A model generated the notes under the pieces. The model saw only the letters and a program-made list of their open reading frames with translations, did no database searches and was not told the origin of the DNA. 64,000 nt of DNA from Polytrichum commune (lineage: Eukaryota; Streptophyta; Polytrichopsida; Polytrichales; Polytrichaceae): assembly GCA_950295325.1 (NCBI GenBank), contig OX485803.1, positions 12,958,001 to 13,022,000 of the forward strand, given 5' to 3'. Shown piece by piece: positions 1 to 13,701 of the stretch (its first letter is position 1; each line of letters begins with the position of its first letter). A program made the translations under genes and the position numbers.

Positions 1-696
1 AACTAATCAATAACTACAACAAAGATGCGATCATAACCATATTGAGTCATGGGAACATCCCCAGTAATCAATCCAAAACTTGAACAAGGAACCCTAAATG
101 GTTGCATCTTAATTGTGTCATACCATACACATGCTTTGTCTTATATTAGAAAAGCAATGGTGGGCTTAAGTTTGTGCCTTGTTTGTGCCATGTTTGTGCT
201 TGTACAAGTGCTTCTTTAAGAAAATGTTTTCAATGATGGATGATCAATGGACATGCTATAGGGGCCAATGAACAAAAAGGAAGGACCTCATCGGCTTGAA
301 ATCATGCCCTCAAAAACTAGACTTAGATGTAAATAAAATAATAAAATAATAAAATAAATCACATCGCTCATAGCATTGACAGGATAGGGGCATGTAGGAA
401 GCGTTCTCGTGTTCATGCTATGTTTGAGTTAGATCTACATCAATACTACAATTATTAAAAAGTAACATAGCTTTCAAACTTAACTTTAACATAAAATAAC
501 GATAAATACATTTTAATTAATTAATATAGTAGAATGAAACACCACTATGGCATATCAAAATATGATAGCATGAAGTACAAGATGCAATAAGAAATTCACA
601 GTTGCAACAACAACAACAACATACATGTATGCATTCATAAGAACAAAAAACATACATTTGGCAACTTAGCTTAGCATATGCCAATAATTTGTGTGT

Positions 697-840
697 ATAG
701 AGAGAGAGAGAAACTTCGGTCACCAGTAGGGGACCGACATGAATGAAGTGTCTGTTCGTTCCACCCCCTAGACCTAAATAGACATAGGAATAGAAGTAAA
801 GAACTACTTCCATTTGTGTGTACATAAGGAACTTGAAGAA
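697..840. repeat. Dispersed repeat, inverted partner of 13795-13945
   Basis: GAAACTTCGGTC, GACCGACATGAATGAAGTGTCTG and AGACATAGGAATAGAAGTAAAG are reverse complements of blocks at 13795-13945. Long open frames on the minus strand here are incidental. Confidence 0.65.
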
Positions 841-1229
841 AACTTGTGAAAGTATAGGGCCACTTTCCACTATGCCCAAGGCCAGAGACCATGAAACTGT
901 GAGGACCCCTTGAAATAGGCTTAAAATGTATTCGAAGTCCGCACCATTGAAAATTGAAATTGGATTTTTTTTATTTTATTTTATTTTATTTTTTGGTGGT
1001 CGTTGGGCTTTGAATACGTGTGGTTTACAAAGAAATGTGACTAGGCTTTCAATGGAAAGCCATTTCGTTGCTATCTTATTTATGTGCGACATTCCACACA
1101 ATAAGTTACAATTAAGTTTAGGGTCATGATGTTCAAAAGTTCATTGGCTCTTGCTTTGTGTTAAACACACCTTGTTCTTGGGGGTTGAACTCTTCATTAT
1201 ACACCTAAATGACATGCGTGGGTCACTAT

Positions 1230-2870
1230 GAAATCGAACTCTTAAATTTGAGAAGTTTATAAAGAAAAACAAATCTATACATATTAATAACATTCTAGAA
1301 AATGGATTCATGTATTTATACTAAGCTTTTGAAATTTAATGTGATAATGTCTTCACTACATATATAAAATAAAAATGATGAATTAAATAGGTTTTAATTA
1401 CAATAAATTTCACTTTCACTTTCCACTTAAATAGTCATTGAACACTTCTTCATCCATAGCATGTAACTCACTGATTGCATCAAACAAACAAAGACAAGAG
1501 CACAATAACTTAGCCACAATCCAAAGAGCAAAACTCATGTTTGTAAAAACCTAGAATCCAAATGGAACCTCTAACAAGAACAGATAGGGTAGTCATCGAT
1601 GACTATTACCATGTGACAACAATGGATTATGTGAACCGGATTAAACTAACACATCTGTTGTAAAAAAAAACTGTAAACTTAAGGCCCCCTTTTGTACATC
1701 TACCTTTACTTCAAAATTCTTAATAGCCTTTTAAAATGTACAAACTAAAGAAGAATAACACCTCTCCCTTATATGTATACTATGGACACTGATGCCTCAA
1801 ATAACACCCCTTCTTACACTCACGTTAGTTCGCATGTGGTAGAAGAGTCCACTCCTCGGACCTCAGTCCTCTTTGACATGAGTTTCACGCCAAATTAGGT
1901 AGACCATGGACCATCATCCATTTCATGTCATGTAGGACCCATGAATTTTTTTTTCATCCATTCAAACTTCCTTGGTCCTTTAACTCTTAGAGGTCATAAA
2001 GTCCTTTATGAGCCTAAAGACATAGTACATAAATGTTTAAGATGACTTGTTGCTAAAGTTAAATGAGCATATCAAATTTGTTCCTCTTTAGAATTAACCC
2101 ATTCATCAATTATAGGTCAATTGCATTCTTCAAATGAAGCATATCAAAAAATGAACATAGAAGATTTGGGCTTGTATATGAGACCTAGACTCAAACACAT
2201 ATGGCATAATAATTTCTTTTATGATCAATGGAGGGTCTACTCTTCATTCTCGTCTTCATTGGAACTCTGTGCATGGGTGACTATTAAATAGACCACCACA
2301 TGCAAGGAAATCATATAAAAAACAAATGTATATGTACTAATGGTATGTATACTTGTTTGTATATAATAAGGTATTTTAGTATTTTGTGATATATGCCTAC
2401 ATTACATCCACAAATTATAGGTGTTGAAAAAAGGTCTTCATTATGTACACAATACACTTTCACCTTTCATCCAGAAACTTATTTAAGATATTTCTTCATC
2501 CACATGATGTAACTCACATTAATATGAACTTACAACACATGTTTGTTGTAATGTTTCCCTAAAGTTTAGGAACTCCTCTTGTACATCTACTGTTACTTTA
2601 AAATTCTCACTACACCGATTATCCCAATTAGTCCATGTTACTATTTTAGAGTTATGCAATGCAATATAATTACTTAACAAGAATGCAAAATTCTTACCAA
2701 GCAAAGTCATTTATGTTCTAGGTATAATCAGTGTAGCCTTTCTTTTTATTTATACACACTAGAGAACAACAATACCTACCCCTTATGTACTACAAACATG
2801 CACTCACGGTAGTTCGTATATGATATGAAGTGTGGACCCCCCCCCCATTCTATCATTGTTGTCAAATATG
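1230..2870. repeat. Two diverged direct copies of a repeat of about 600 bp
   Basis: Copies near 1230-1900 and 2220-2870 share CTTCATCCA..ATG.TGTAACTCAC and TTGTACATCTAC..TTACTT(C/T)AAAATTCT. An inverted third copy lies at 22745-23340. Confidence 0.55.
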
Positions 2871-4570
2871 TTAATATTTTCACTTCCTCTTTGTTGTCGG
2901 TTGTGTTAATAAAGTACAATGAAACATTCATACAAATTTGGAACTTGCATAAACTATCACGTAGAGTGTATTGGTCTCCCTCTTTAGTATGACACGTTTG
3001 GGAAGCACAAAAAAGTCATATTATTGAGGTGTCATCTTCTCATTAATATGACAAATGGCGTAAAGTTGTCGTATTCTTGAGGGAATACAAAAACATAAGT
3101 AATATGAGCTTATATATATATATACACACACACACAACGACTTTTAATCAATGTAGATGGTATGAAATAATAACTTGTAATTCTAAACAAATACAAATAT
3201 CCTCAAGAACTCTTGAAATAGGAGTCCAAAGATCTCTAGTGTTGTCTGGCCAAGTTAGCAACTGTCATCTTATCTAAATTTCCTACTAACTTTTGAAAAC
3301 CAACAATTTCATTAACACCAAATTATAAAGAGTTTTTTAATAAGTAACTAGACAACAATGATGCATGACGTTCAACAACATACTAGACATGAGGCCAGTC
3401 TAACCCTAACTATGTCCATTTTGCACTAGTAACCCTAATTCTCATTAAGTTCCCAATGGTAAGTGAATTTCCCAAGTAGTTCCCAAGTGAAAATGAATGT
3501 ATTTTAGATGTCCATAACATAGATGAAAGGAGTTTTAGCATTAAGTACCTCTTTAATATGACAAAATGGAGATTCTAAATGTCACATTATCGAGGGTCAT
3601 AGTGGTATAGAAGAGGGAGTTTTGAACTAAAAAGTTTGGTCGCGCAAAAATGTGTCATAATATCAAGGGTGTCATATAAACGAGTGTCGTATTAACAAGT
3701 TATTTGGGTCTTCAAGCTCTAGTGTAATTGGAGTGCGACAATTTGCCTTTTTCCACCAAGCTCTATAACATTAAATATTTGTATGTAGTGTCATATGGCA
3801 TTTGAAGTCACCGTGGTTACTTTTCTGATGACACTGCTTATGGAAAGGTTTTAAAATATCGTCATCCCAACTTACTTTCAGTTCATCCAAATGCCAATTA
3901 TTGAAACAAAGTTTGGTATAATCTACATCCTAACAACTCTCATGAAATTTATCATGGATGATTGAAATTTGGCTGAAAGAACACACAGTAAGTGATAGTA
4001 ATTACGACATTGTGAATCTATATATAATGCCCACAACTCGTTTACAAGGATTAACAAATAATTTTAGGTTTGCATTTAGTGTTGGTTACAACTACACATG
4101 CGGCTTTATATTTTGAATACCAAGCACGACAAATAGAATCGGTGACACTTATTACAACATTTATCATGTTCTAAATTTATGCCCCTTTAGTATTGTAGAG
4201 GGTGCTCTTATCCATCTTTACTTTGCTCGAATCTAGCTTCCACATGGGATTCACATGAGGGGTTGATCACACCAACCACTCATGGCACCATCCGTCAGCA
4301 CCTCTGATTATAATAGTGTGAAAAGTGGTGGACCAACATCTATTTTTGAACATAATCCCCAACAATTTCACCGTTAAAACTGAATGGAAAGTTTGGGGTG
4401 ATCGGGGTATGAGTCTCTCAACCAATGTAAGATTGACAACCACACTTTATACCTCATGTGGAGTCGAATAATGTCGTCTGCTCATTTCTTTTCTCGGAAT
4501 AGAGAGAGAGGCCTCTACAGTAACTTGAAGGTTGGCTCCTCCACTGGTTATCCCAATTAATGCGTGTTAC

Positions 4571-4751
4571 TATTCAGGGTTATGTAGTGTTATGTAGTGC
4601 AATTATAACATCGTACTTAGGAGTTCGATTCTTACTAACTAAAGTTCAATAGGTTGTTTGGACGTTATAGAACATGAATGACTTTGCTTGGTAAAATTGT
4701 GCATTCTGATTAAATAGTTAATTTAATCATAGCACTGCATAACCCCGAATA
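4571..4751. repeat. Small inverted-repeat element related to S1
   Basis: TATTCAGGGTTATGTAGTG at the left and CACTGCATAACCCCGAATA at the right form an inverted pair about 180 bases apart, touching the H1 MITE. A half copy lies at about 2610-2720. Confidence 0.6.
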
Positions 4752-4752
4752 A

Positions 4753-5254
4753 GGGCCACTTCACACACGTGACCGAGAGCCCATCACAATTACACTTCAA
4801 GCCACTCTCATTGGTGGAAAAGGCGGAGCCGGTCCAAGTTTGCTTCACACTACGCTTGAGAGACCAACGGAGTAAGTGAATGCAAGGTGGATGTAAAGTC
4901 TACATGGATTCCGACATGGCATCGAATGGATCATGTTTCATGGTCTCTTGAACTATTTTCAAAAACCACTTCTTGGAGGTAGGCCCAACACAAAACCGGG
5001 AGACCATGGCACTCCGAACGCTCACAACCGTTGATGTATTCTATTCTATCACGCGTGAAGACCCCCATGAATAGAAATCCATCGAAATAGCATTTCACTG
5101 AGGGCCCGGTTGCATATGACTTCACACTACACTTGAGGGTGCGTGACCGCACTACACGAGTTTGGAGGTGTGTTGGGGACGGCCTTTGGACACGTTTCTT
5201 TTGGGCTCTCACAATTTCATGGTCACGGCTCTTGGCTCGTGTGTGAAGTGGCCC
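4753..5254. mobile_element. Harbinger-type MITE, copy H1 (502 bp)
   Basis: Inverted ends GGGCCACTTCACACACG and CGTGTGTGAAGTGGCCC flanked by TAA on both sides (4750-4752 and 5255-5257), the 3-bp TWA duplication of PIF/Harbinger. The interior matches H2 and H3 along its length. It carries no transposase; the long minus-strand open frame within it is incidental. Confidence 0.85.
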
Positions 5255-6019
5255 TAAACAAGCAACACACACTAATTGGGATAAGCAGTGTAAGGTAGAA
5301 ATACCATAAGCCATTAACCACCCTCGACCCGTGCACTAGACCGCCGTCGTAATGGTGAAGTGCCATTTCTAAAACCGATCATGGCTCGTCATCAACTTCA
5401 ATGCGTGTACACTTAGTGTAGCCAACAGGAGTCAACTGTCAATATACTCACGAGGTAACCGATTTAGGCGATGTTTTGTATGGAAAATGCGGATTACCGT
5501 GTTCGGTGTAGGGAGAATCCAGTGAACGAGAAGGAGGTTGGACAACTTTCCACTTTGAAAAATTATAGCATTTTTTTGTAGAGGGCAGAAAAACATGAAA
5601 CAACTTGCATTCTTCATGAACCCTTCTCGTCTATCGTGGGAAAATGATCTCCTGATTGTCAGACCAGATCTTCGATGCAATAAAATCACCTCAATTTCAC
5701 AGGCTGTGGTGTTTCTACCTTAATTAGTGAGGGGTTCCAGTTCAGGAGCTCAAAGGGAGGTGCCACTGGTCGGTGCATGTGCGAAGAAGGCGTCCAGCAC
5801 GAATCTCCATAAGCCAGGCCGATGTGGTTGGTCTGAAGGAGTGAAAGAAAACTTCCCTAACTTAATTAGTTTAGTGTGTTGTGTGAGGACTTGGTCAGAA
5901 ACTGGACATGGGTCACGAGGAGCTACCCTAGCGTAGTAGTAGTAGTAGCTGCTTTGTGTGCTATAGTTTACATCGATATCATCATGGTGTGGTTGCAAAT
6001 CATGCCACTCTGTCTGTGC

Positions 6020-7145
6020 ATGAGGTTCACGGGGAGGTCATTCCATTGTCAAGTTGAACGACCACGTGTGAACGAATTACATGTAGAAAAATGTTAAAAA
6101 TGTATTGATGATCATCATGGGGGAGAACCGGCAGTTCGTTATAGATGAGCCGGTTGTGTTTGAGATATAACCGGTTGAGGTTCAAGACTGTAGGGAAATG
6201 ACTGGTCGTTTTAGAGGGATTCATAGAATATACCCCAATTTAGTGAAGGAAAACCGGAGGATGTCAGCATGTAACCGGCCGGTTGGACGTGCAAACACTC
6301 AGATCTCAACCGATTATGAATGCCCAAAAATCTCCGCGATCACTGAAATGTACATAAAGCATCACCGAAACGGGTCAAAATTTTATCAATTTTTCTTTCT
6401 TGAGTAGATATACACGGTACCTACTACATAGTAAAAAAAGGTAACTAAATTTGATGATTTGTTTTTTAAAAATAAAACATACAATTTCTAATTAGAATGA
6501 CGCATAATTGAACTGAAAAAATAACTACAAAAATGAAGATGACTTGAACTTTCAATAAAATACATAATAGATGCTATCAATGGTTGTGTATATGTAGGAA
6601 AAAATATCATAAATTTTAAAAATATTTGTGGCATGTTATATAGGGGTAGCACACTTTGTTCGCATGTAGTGTTCAACTTGACAATGGAGCAACCTCCCCG
6701 TGATGAGATTTCCTTGTTGGAATCCATACTATTAACGCGATGAGCGGGCCGGAGAGGGAGCATCGACCGCTAAGTTACAGATGAACCGGTTGAGGTCGAG
6801 GAAATAAGCGGTCGAAGTTCATCGAGACTTCGGGAAAACGTCAGGTCGTTTATGAGGAATCACCGCTTCTTGGGATCTATCAAGTGGGTCTAATGACATG
6901 ATGATGTTTGTTTGGCAACTTCGTGACATTCTAAGTTTCCCATTTTGAGAAAGCGTCATATTTGTGACATTGTTCCGCTCAATAAGTTGCTAAATTAACG
7001 CAGTCAAGCACACTAGTGTATGGAATATGCCTCGAATTAGTAAAGGAAAACCAAGATGACACAACGTATATATAATTGGTTAGGCTTGGAAACACTGGGA
7101 TCTTGACCGAATACGCCTAACAATCTTCCCGGGCACTGAGTTGTG
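6020..7145. repeat. Dispersed repeat with ACCGGTTGAGGTC blocks, two copies and inverted flank
   Basis: Blocks AACCGGTTGAGGTTCAAGAC and GTCGTTTTAGAGG at 6165-6220 recur near 6785-6870. The AAACACT..ATCT(C/T)..ACCGA end recurs near 7085-7115. CACGGGGAGGTCATTCC at 6030 is inverted near 6690. Inverted relatives lie at 8430-8600 and 9195-9360. Confidence 0.55.
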
Positions 7146-7150
7146 AACTA

Positions 7151-7486
7151 CACTAAATAGGATATTCAATGTTTGATACACTAAATACGAACACATACAC
7201 TAAATATCAGTAAGCTTTTGACAGTAAGTAACATGAAATGTAAACTCAAGCACTAAATATCAACTATAGTAATATGTGAAAGTTGCATGTCTGAATTCAA
7301 ATTTAGTAAGGATATGAAGAAAGAAAGAAAAAGGATATAAGAAGGTAGGTGGCAGTAGGGGAAGGTAGCGGCACATTTACGTCTAACACTAATTGTCAAA
7401 GAATTGAAAATTAGTGTTGAGCAGGGTAGGGTGGTAACATCACTAAGTATTATCAAACACTGAATATCCTATTTAGTGTATTAAAG
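7151..7486. mobile_element. CACTAAATA-type MITE, copy S3
   Basis: Left TACACTAAATAGGATATTCA..TGTTTGATA and right TATCAAACACTGAATATCCTATTTAGTGTA are inverted copies about 330 bases apart. No coding capacity. Confidence 0.75.
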
Positions 7487-7703
7487 GCCTTGTGCATTCA
7501 TCTTGCCTGCCTTGGGGCTACTGAACTTTTAAGTTATTCAAGCAAGGTCATTGGTACTCCCATCATGTTCCCATGTGTTGAATTAGATTAACATTAATTG
7601 CACCCAAGCTACACTTATGGCCACTCTGGGTTAGAGCTCCGCCAAAATATATAACTTCTTAGTTATGTGTTGACGTGGACAACATCAAAATTATGTAGAA
7701 GTA

Positions 7704-8099
7704 CAGTAACCTCCCGCTTAAGTACGCAACTTGAACATGCGCAGTTTGTGCATACTTAGTTGGTAGGTGCGTACTTTAGGGTTTCTCAAATTGCTTGTGT
7801 TTCGCTATAGTTGGTAGGTGCGTACTTTAGGATTTAGGGTTTCCCAAATCGCTATCGCTTGTGTTTCGCTATAACCAGTAGGTGTGTACTTTAGGGTTTA
7901 AGGTTTCCCAAATCGCTTGTGTTTCGCTACAATGTCGAAGAAACCAAACGGAAAGCGTCTCAATGAGCATCAACGTTGCAAAATCATCTTGAAGCTTAGC
8001 ATAACGAATACTCCGAGTAAAAGGGCTCTAGCCCGAGAGTACATCGTTAGTGAAGGCGGTGTTAACACTCAGGAGATTCTTACATGTGGAATGCACTAA
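7704..8099 (+). pseudogene. pogo/Tigger-type transposon, left end and N-terminal transposase stub
   Basis: Starts with a TA dinucleotide then CAGTAACCTCCCGCTTAAG, the CAGT terminus expected of the pogo branch of Tc1/mariner. Three tandem repeats (7758-7931) follow, then an ATG at 7932 opening about 55 codons. The start encodes KRLNEHQRCKIILKL and SKRALAREY, resembling the N-terminal helix-turn-helix of pogo/CENP-B-like transposases, where it binds the element ends. The frame stops at 8099 and no DDE domain follows, so it is a truncated relic. Confidence 0.6.
7758..7931 (+). repeat. Three tandem repeats near the pogo-type left end
   Basis: Units of about 50-63 bases share GGTAGGTG(C/T)GTACTTTAGG, TTTC(T/C)CAAAT and GCTTGTGTTTCGCTA. 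They sit between the terminal repeat and the transposase start, where such elements often hold subterminal binding sites. Confidence 0.8.
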
Positions 8100-8429
8100 G
8101 ATTGGTGCATTGTAACACATAATATTATGATACTAGTGCGTTTTGTGCAATACGACGCACTTGCACATCTCAGTGAAATCCACATGTTTATTATAAACTA
8201 CACAACGGGTGAGAGGAGAGTGGATGATGAGCTACAATAGTAATGAGATGTCCAACGATTTTCAGCCGTTATGGGACATACTAGGCCTACTTGTAGATGT
8301 AAAATTTACTAGGTCATAACTTATGGATGAAATATCGTCTATGTGAGTAAAAGAAAGCAAGAGAGTTGCCCTCCAATGCCACTTGGATGAGCGACCTGTT
8401 TATGAAAACAACATCATCTCTACAGTGAT

Positions 8430-9360
8430 CATGGAGATTTGTGGGCATAATCGGTTGTTGAGGATCGCAGTGTTTGCAAGTCCAACCGGTTACATGTTGA
8501 CATCCTTCGGGTTTCCTATATTAATTTGAGGTATATTCCATGAATTCCTCTAAAGTGATCGGTACTTCTCCTGAAGTCTTGTAACTAACTGCCGGTTCTC
8601 CCCCACCATAGCACCTCTATCTCAATATCTATGATGTGAAAGAAAGATGTGCCACTTCACAAGTGTTACAGCCTATCCCCATCCTATCTTCATCCTATAC
8701 ACACTTGGGCATTGTAGATGCACTATAGAGCCCTTGTTGACCATTTAAATAGTTCACATGAGATGGAATATGAATTGACATGCATGCATGCGTGCATGCA
8801 AATTGGATTGTTGGTGAAGGAAAGTATCTCGAACGACGATTCATAGGCCTTCCTTTCTCTCCATTGTATTCATTTTGTAAAAGAGTTGGTGGATTGCGTT
8901 GATTGCTGTTGTAGGGCCGCGATGGCACTAATGTGGGGGTTCTTTATCCGCCCCAAGCCATGCATCGCGCAGGCAATCAACACGTGCTGCCCAAGTCAAC
9001 AGATAATTCAGTTCCCGATTCACGCAAAAAAATAAATTAAATGAATGTCCTCACACAGCAGGGGGAGAGGCCAGGGGAGGGGGTTTCCATTCGAACTATA
9101 AGACAAAAGAAAAAAGAAAAAACAACTCCATGTGCCACATAAAGAATGTAAAGTGATCCGAGGACGCGTTTACACTAGGGTCCAAGACCAGAGCAGTGAT
9201 CGGGGAGATTTTTGGGCACAATCGGTTGAGATCCTAGCTAGTGTTTGCAAGATATATATCCTTCGATTTTTCTGTATTAATTTGAGGTACATTCCATCAA
9301 TTCCTCTAAAGTGATTGATAATTCTCCTGAAGTCTTGAACTTCAACCCGTTATTTCTCAA
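8430..9360. repeat. Two inverted copies of the ACCGGTT repeat family
   Basis: 8430-8600 and 9195-9360 share GTGATC..GGAGATTT.TGGGCA, AATTTGAGGTA(T/C)ATTCCAT and AATTCCTCTAAAGTGAT..TCTCCTGAAGTCTTG. They are reverse complements of the 6100-6345 copy. Between them is unremarkable sequence. Confidence 0.65.
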
Positions 9361-9454
9361 ACTCAAACCGGTTCATCCCAGTCTCCCCAATCATAGGACC
9401 AGAGGAAGAAACTCTGTAATCAAGTGCGCAATCTTATTGCCGGAGAGCTAGGGT

Positions 9455-9715
9455 TTGGAGCCAAGGAATTTACAGTAGGGTCCAAGTCCAAAATTTGATG
9501 AATGTGAAGCAGCACTAATGTGGCACAACTTCTCTTCCAAATCTTGGCGGTCCTGACTCAAGCAAACACTCCATCCAATTCAAGAAACTTGAAGCTTGCG
9601 TCCAATCTTGAGTCGAAAAGAAAAGTCCATGAAGGGGTGTTTTGGACCCCAAGTTTCTGAGACCTGGACTTGAATCCTTGAAACTCTGAGAGGCCCATTC
9701 TAGGCTTCAATGTCT
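9455..9715. repeat. GGTCCAAG repeat family, copy 1
   Basis: Runs from TTTACAGTAGGGTCCAAGTCC to AAGTTTCTGAGACCTGGAC. The same order of blocks occurs at 12485-12720, 12725-12930 and 14020-14145. The TTTACACTAGGGTCCAAG and CTTGGACC..GATGTAAA ends are inverted, so this is probably a MITE family. Confidence 0.6.
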
Positions 9716-10444
9716 CATATGGAAAGCTTTGGGATTGTTTCTTCATATTCAAAACTAAAAGTGTCAAAAACCACCCTATTTAGATTCTGAAATTGTTCTA
9801 TATACCACACGCAATCTTCCAATCAAAATGTACGCACATTTTAAATGAATTATAGATAAACTTGAGCTCCTATAAATAGCTCAAACTCAAATACGCGCCG
9901 CATCTGTTTAATCACCATTGGTCACACATGATGACCATATTTTCAATCCCTGTTTGTAACAGTTGTTCTAAATTTGAAGTCAATATCATAGAACGAATGA
10001 CATTCACTCTCATACTTGCTGGGGGTTCGTGCAAATCGCCACGTATTCCGTATAAAACAAACCCTCTTCCCCTGGAAGGGGTTACGTAAACCCGTGCCTG
10101 AATCTCACATCATCAATAAAGCAGAGATTCATATATAGTGATGTGCGAAATATTTTCTATTGATCTGCCTAACTGTCTAGGCCACTAGGTCCAAACCTAT
10201 GGCATGGATCCACATTATTATTGTATGTGTTTCACCGACCAAGCACAAGGGCCATGGCTTTCAAAGAAGCTGCCGAAGGGACTGGGCACTGTTCCAGCTA
10301 CATACATTGCTACTACACTGGCTGCCATGCAACTTTGAACTCTTAAAAAGCAGCTGCCATTGACCTAGCCATTGCCTTGGATCCCTCGCTCCGACTCTGT
10401 GGGACCAGAGTGTAGATTTAAAGGATTCCCAATGCAATAGAGTT

Positions 10445-11020
10445 ATTCGTTAAAGTAAAGCAGATGAAAACATGGGTTTAGTCCCAAACCCTGAGTTGGT
10501 GGGAATTAACAGAAAGTTACCCAAGTTTTCAATGCTTAAATCACCATAGAGAGAGAGAGAGAGCGGATTCTAAAATTTGAATTGTTAGTATATTCTACTA
10601 GGATGGGTGGGCCAAGCTAGCCTTGCATAGGCTGATTCGGGATGCAGGACAACATGTCTCATGCGCACACCGTATTTCAAATTCAAAAATTCTCTCCAAG
10701 TTTGTGAGGCGGTAAGCATAACATTACTCAACAATGTGGGCCCTCGGAATACGATAGTGGGATGCTGGGAGTTTAGTTTGAATTTGAGTCTTCCTTTGTA
10801 GCTTTTTGAGCATTTGACTGTTAGATTAGGAGGGTCGATAGAATCCTGAGAAATGTTAGAAGAGGAAGTCCCAAAGTTTTCACCCAATTTTCAAAATGGA
10901 CTCCAATACACGACGAGCTAACGAGCTCTTAATGGACGGTTTTCTCAAAAGGATTAAACCCACACTTTCGTCTCTCGTTGAGGGACTTCACAATAACTCT
11001 AACGATCAAAGTTCTTTGAG
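10445..11020. repeat. Dispersed repeat, inverted partner of 60720-61130
   Basis: ACACGACGAGCTAA.GAGCTCTTAA, TCTC(T)CG and GAGGGACTT match the reverse complement of the 60720-60850 block. GGAATTAACA..AAGTT..AATGCTTAAA matches the block near 61060. A stretch of about 550 bases, probably a MITE. Confidence 0.6.
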
Positions 11021-12484
11021 CTTATGAATTAATTCGCTGGAGACACGGTCAGGTGGCACATCCATTTGATGAACCCTCCACACGTTTTACATCATCCATC
11101 GCAGTACTGTTTGCCCTGTATGCCACAGGTGCAGATAATGAGTGAGAGTAATTCATTCCAAGCAAAGATGTGATGATTTAATTCATCAAAACCTACTGCT
11201 AAGTGCAGCTTCTTAGAGCATGTTTAAGACAGTGGACATATCAAGTGTGACTGCAAGTACGTACACGTGAGGTTCTGTGTACTATTCGATGTGAATAAAT
11301 CCAACTGCAAAGTTACTCATGACAATAGGACCTCTTGGCTAATCCATCAACTGCAAAGAGCTGCTAAGACTTAAGGTGATTTCCGAATGAATAGGAAGCG
11401 AAGATGTAGGGCACTAGAAGCAGAGAAAGAACTAATCTTTTGTCGGTTGCTGGTTCATTTAACCATGTTAGCCACTGCGAGGAAGTGCCACTTGCACATG
11501 CATTTTTAACATACATGAGCCAGGTAGTTGCCCATACCAAAGTAGGGGAAATGACTCTAAAGTGGGTTATCTGCCATAACACTTAGTTGCTTGAGAATGC
11601 ACACTTGTCAAGTAGGTTGGTCGCTACAAGTCACAACAACTTAGATGTTTGAGAAATGGAAGGCGATTGCTTGTAGACAAAGAAATAGAAAAAAGCAACC
11701 CTTTTCAACGAGTGTCTCAATTCTCCTTTGCACTTGTGCAATAATCAAAATTATGAACTTGATTGTTCACTTGAACCATGTGGTTGGGTACTAATACTTT
11801 ACTTTTGTCCTCACATGGATCCCTTGACATTTCTTTGAAATTCCTTTTACTAAATTGTTTTGGTATACTAGGAGAGTCCAATATTATAAGAATTGGCCTT
11901 TTGAGCATCTAGGCAATTGTACTATCACTTGATTACTAACAATTTTGTTGGGTCTTGTTGGGAGGGATGGGGAAAGAGTACATGGGCAACACATCTTAAC
12001 ATATTCTAGTTTCTAGACACCTTACAAATTTCCAATGTGTAGTGTATAGGTGTGTCCTAAAATGACCCTAGGCTCTCATGTTCAGAACATGCTCATTTGA
12101 GGCAAGATTCTTTAGGACTTGTCCTAGGATTGCATTTGACTAGGTGTCATAATTAAGTGCACCTATCATGAACCATGACCATAATGGATTCTAACATACA
12201 GGTGCATATTCAACATTGGAATGTACATATATGAAACAAGACCATTATAGGTCATCCATGAATTTCACTTCAAAACTTTAGAGATGCTCACTTTGACTCC
12301 TAAAATAGCAAGATCAACTCTCATTTGAATTTTCTAATGTGCTCATATATTATTCCCAAATGTTAACAAACATCTACCTAAGCTGAAATCCAAAAGGTGC
12401 ATTCCAGGTGCACTCACCTTAGGCTAGGTTAACACTAAGGTACAAGACGAGAGAAACTCCATAATCAAATGATCTTACTAGTCA

Positions 12485-12930
12485 AAATGTATATTTTGGA
12501 TCCAATGAATTTACACTAGAGTTTGGATCCAAGGTATGAAAAAAAAAAAACCCTAATTTGGCATCACTTTCTTGACACATCTCGGCGGCCCCTAGTCAAG
12601 AAAATACTCATTCTAGTTTGCAAATCTCCAATCTTCAAGCTCGAGTTCAATAGTCAGGTAAGGTCCATTAAGGGATTAATTTGGATCCAAGTTTCTTGGA
12701 CCTAGACCTTGATGTAAAATCACCCTTACACTAGGGTCCAAGACCAAAGGGGACCAATGAACTCCAAAATCAAACGATCTTATTGGATGAGTACAAAATT
12801 TTGGGCCCGATGTATTTACACTTGGATACAAGTCCAAGTTATGAAAACATAAAGTGATGCTAATGAGGCATCACTTTCTTGCCACATCGACGGTCCCAAC
12901 TCAAGAAAACCCTCCTCTAGAAAATACATT
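12485..12930. repeat. GGTCCAAG repeat family, two adjacent copies
   Basis: Copy at 12512-12716 from TTTACACTAGAGT to CCTTGATGTAAA with inverted ends, and a truncated copy from 12727. Both carry GGCATCACTTTCTTG and GGCG/ACGG..CCC..AGTCAAGAAAA blocks. Confidence 0.6.
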
Positions 12931-13170
12931 GGATATTGTATTTAGTGTCGCCAATTCTAATCATCTTGCTCAATACTAGTTGTAAACCGCCTTTATAGAG
13001 CCATTGACACTAAGTGTGAACCTAACATTAGTTGTCAGCCCTTGTAAGGAAATCTGGGCATTATGATTTTACAATGTTGCAAAAACTGTCACATACAAAG
13101 TGATTTTCTCATCCAAATTTCAAGCATCTATGATGATAGTATTTCCTTGTAAAAAAATTGTATCAATTAA

Positions 13171-13701
13171 TTGACATGGATTTCATGCACCATGCCACAA
13201 TTTCAAACAATAACAAAGGCCTTTAAAACCACCCACCCACCCACCCTTGAAGGTCACAACCTTCACTCTAAGTGGCTGAACCAAAAGTCAGTTGGGACGA
13301 TGTCCAATACTCGTATACTTATTTCTTTAGACAAATTTTCACCAGAAACACTAGAAGCTAAAGCTAACAAATACAAGCCACTGATAGAAAACATTGCTGC
13401 TCTAGGCTGGAAAATTGATCTGCTCATTGTTATTACAGTAGGCGCCAGAGCCACAACACACATTCCATCAATGAAACTACTTGAAGACAAATTTAAACTA
13501 CCTATGCCATCCATCCGAAATACCTTCAAAAACATTAATACCATTGCCATACAATACGCCATGTCCATCCTCCTCCACAAAAGAAGACTAGAAAATCACC
13601 AACCTCTACCACAAATACAAGACCCCCACTATATGACTCAAAAGTTGTATTATGAAAAACGCCCTCTCCACACAACAATGAGACCATGGCATGGCGTCTA
13701 A
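13171..13701 (+). pseudogene. LINE polyprotein C-terminal fragment
   Basis: Open for 176 codons without the RT itself. The part SPETLEAKANKYKPLIENI followed by ALGWKIDLLIVITVGA resembles the region after the RT in plant and algal LINE proteins, where a KYxPL block precedes a helical tail. The ending NTIAIQYAMSILLHKRRLE fits that tail. No flanking poly-A or RT motif was seen nearby, so it is an isolated piece. Assignment comes from recalled patterns only. Confidence 0.45.

Larger units (their letters stand above)
1..4570. other. Gene-free spacer
   Basis: AT-rich, with the repeats listed separately and a low-grade repeat of AATATGACA blocks at 2990-3075 and 3545-3700. Open frames here are short and have no protein-like composition. 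No gene seen. Confidence 0.6.
9716..13170. other. Gene-free spacer with scattered repeats
   Basis: Apart from the repeats listed, no coding signal, RNA gene or transposon end was recognised. The minus-strand frame at 10585-10887 falls inside a repeat. Confidence 0.5.

Noticed and set aside
4931-5314. 127-codon minus-strand frame
   Set aside because: Lies almost wholly inside the H1 MITE and has no counterpart open in the H2 and H3 copies.
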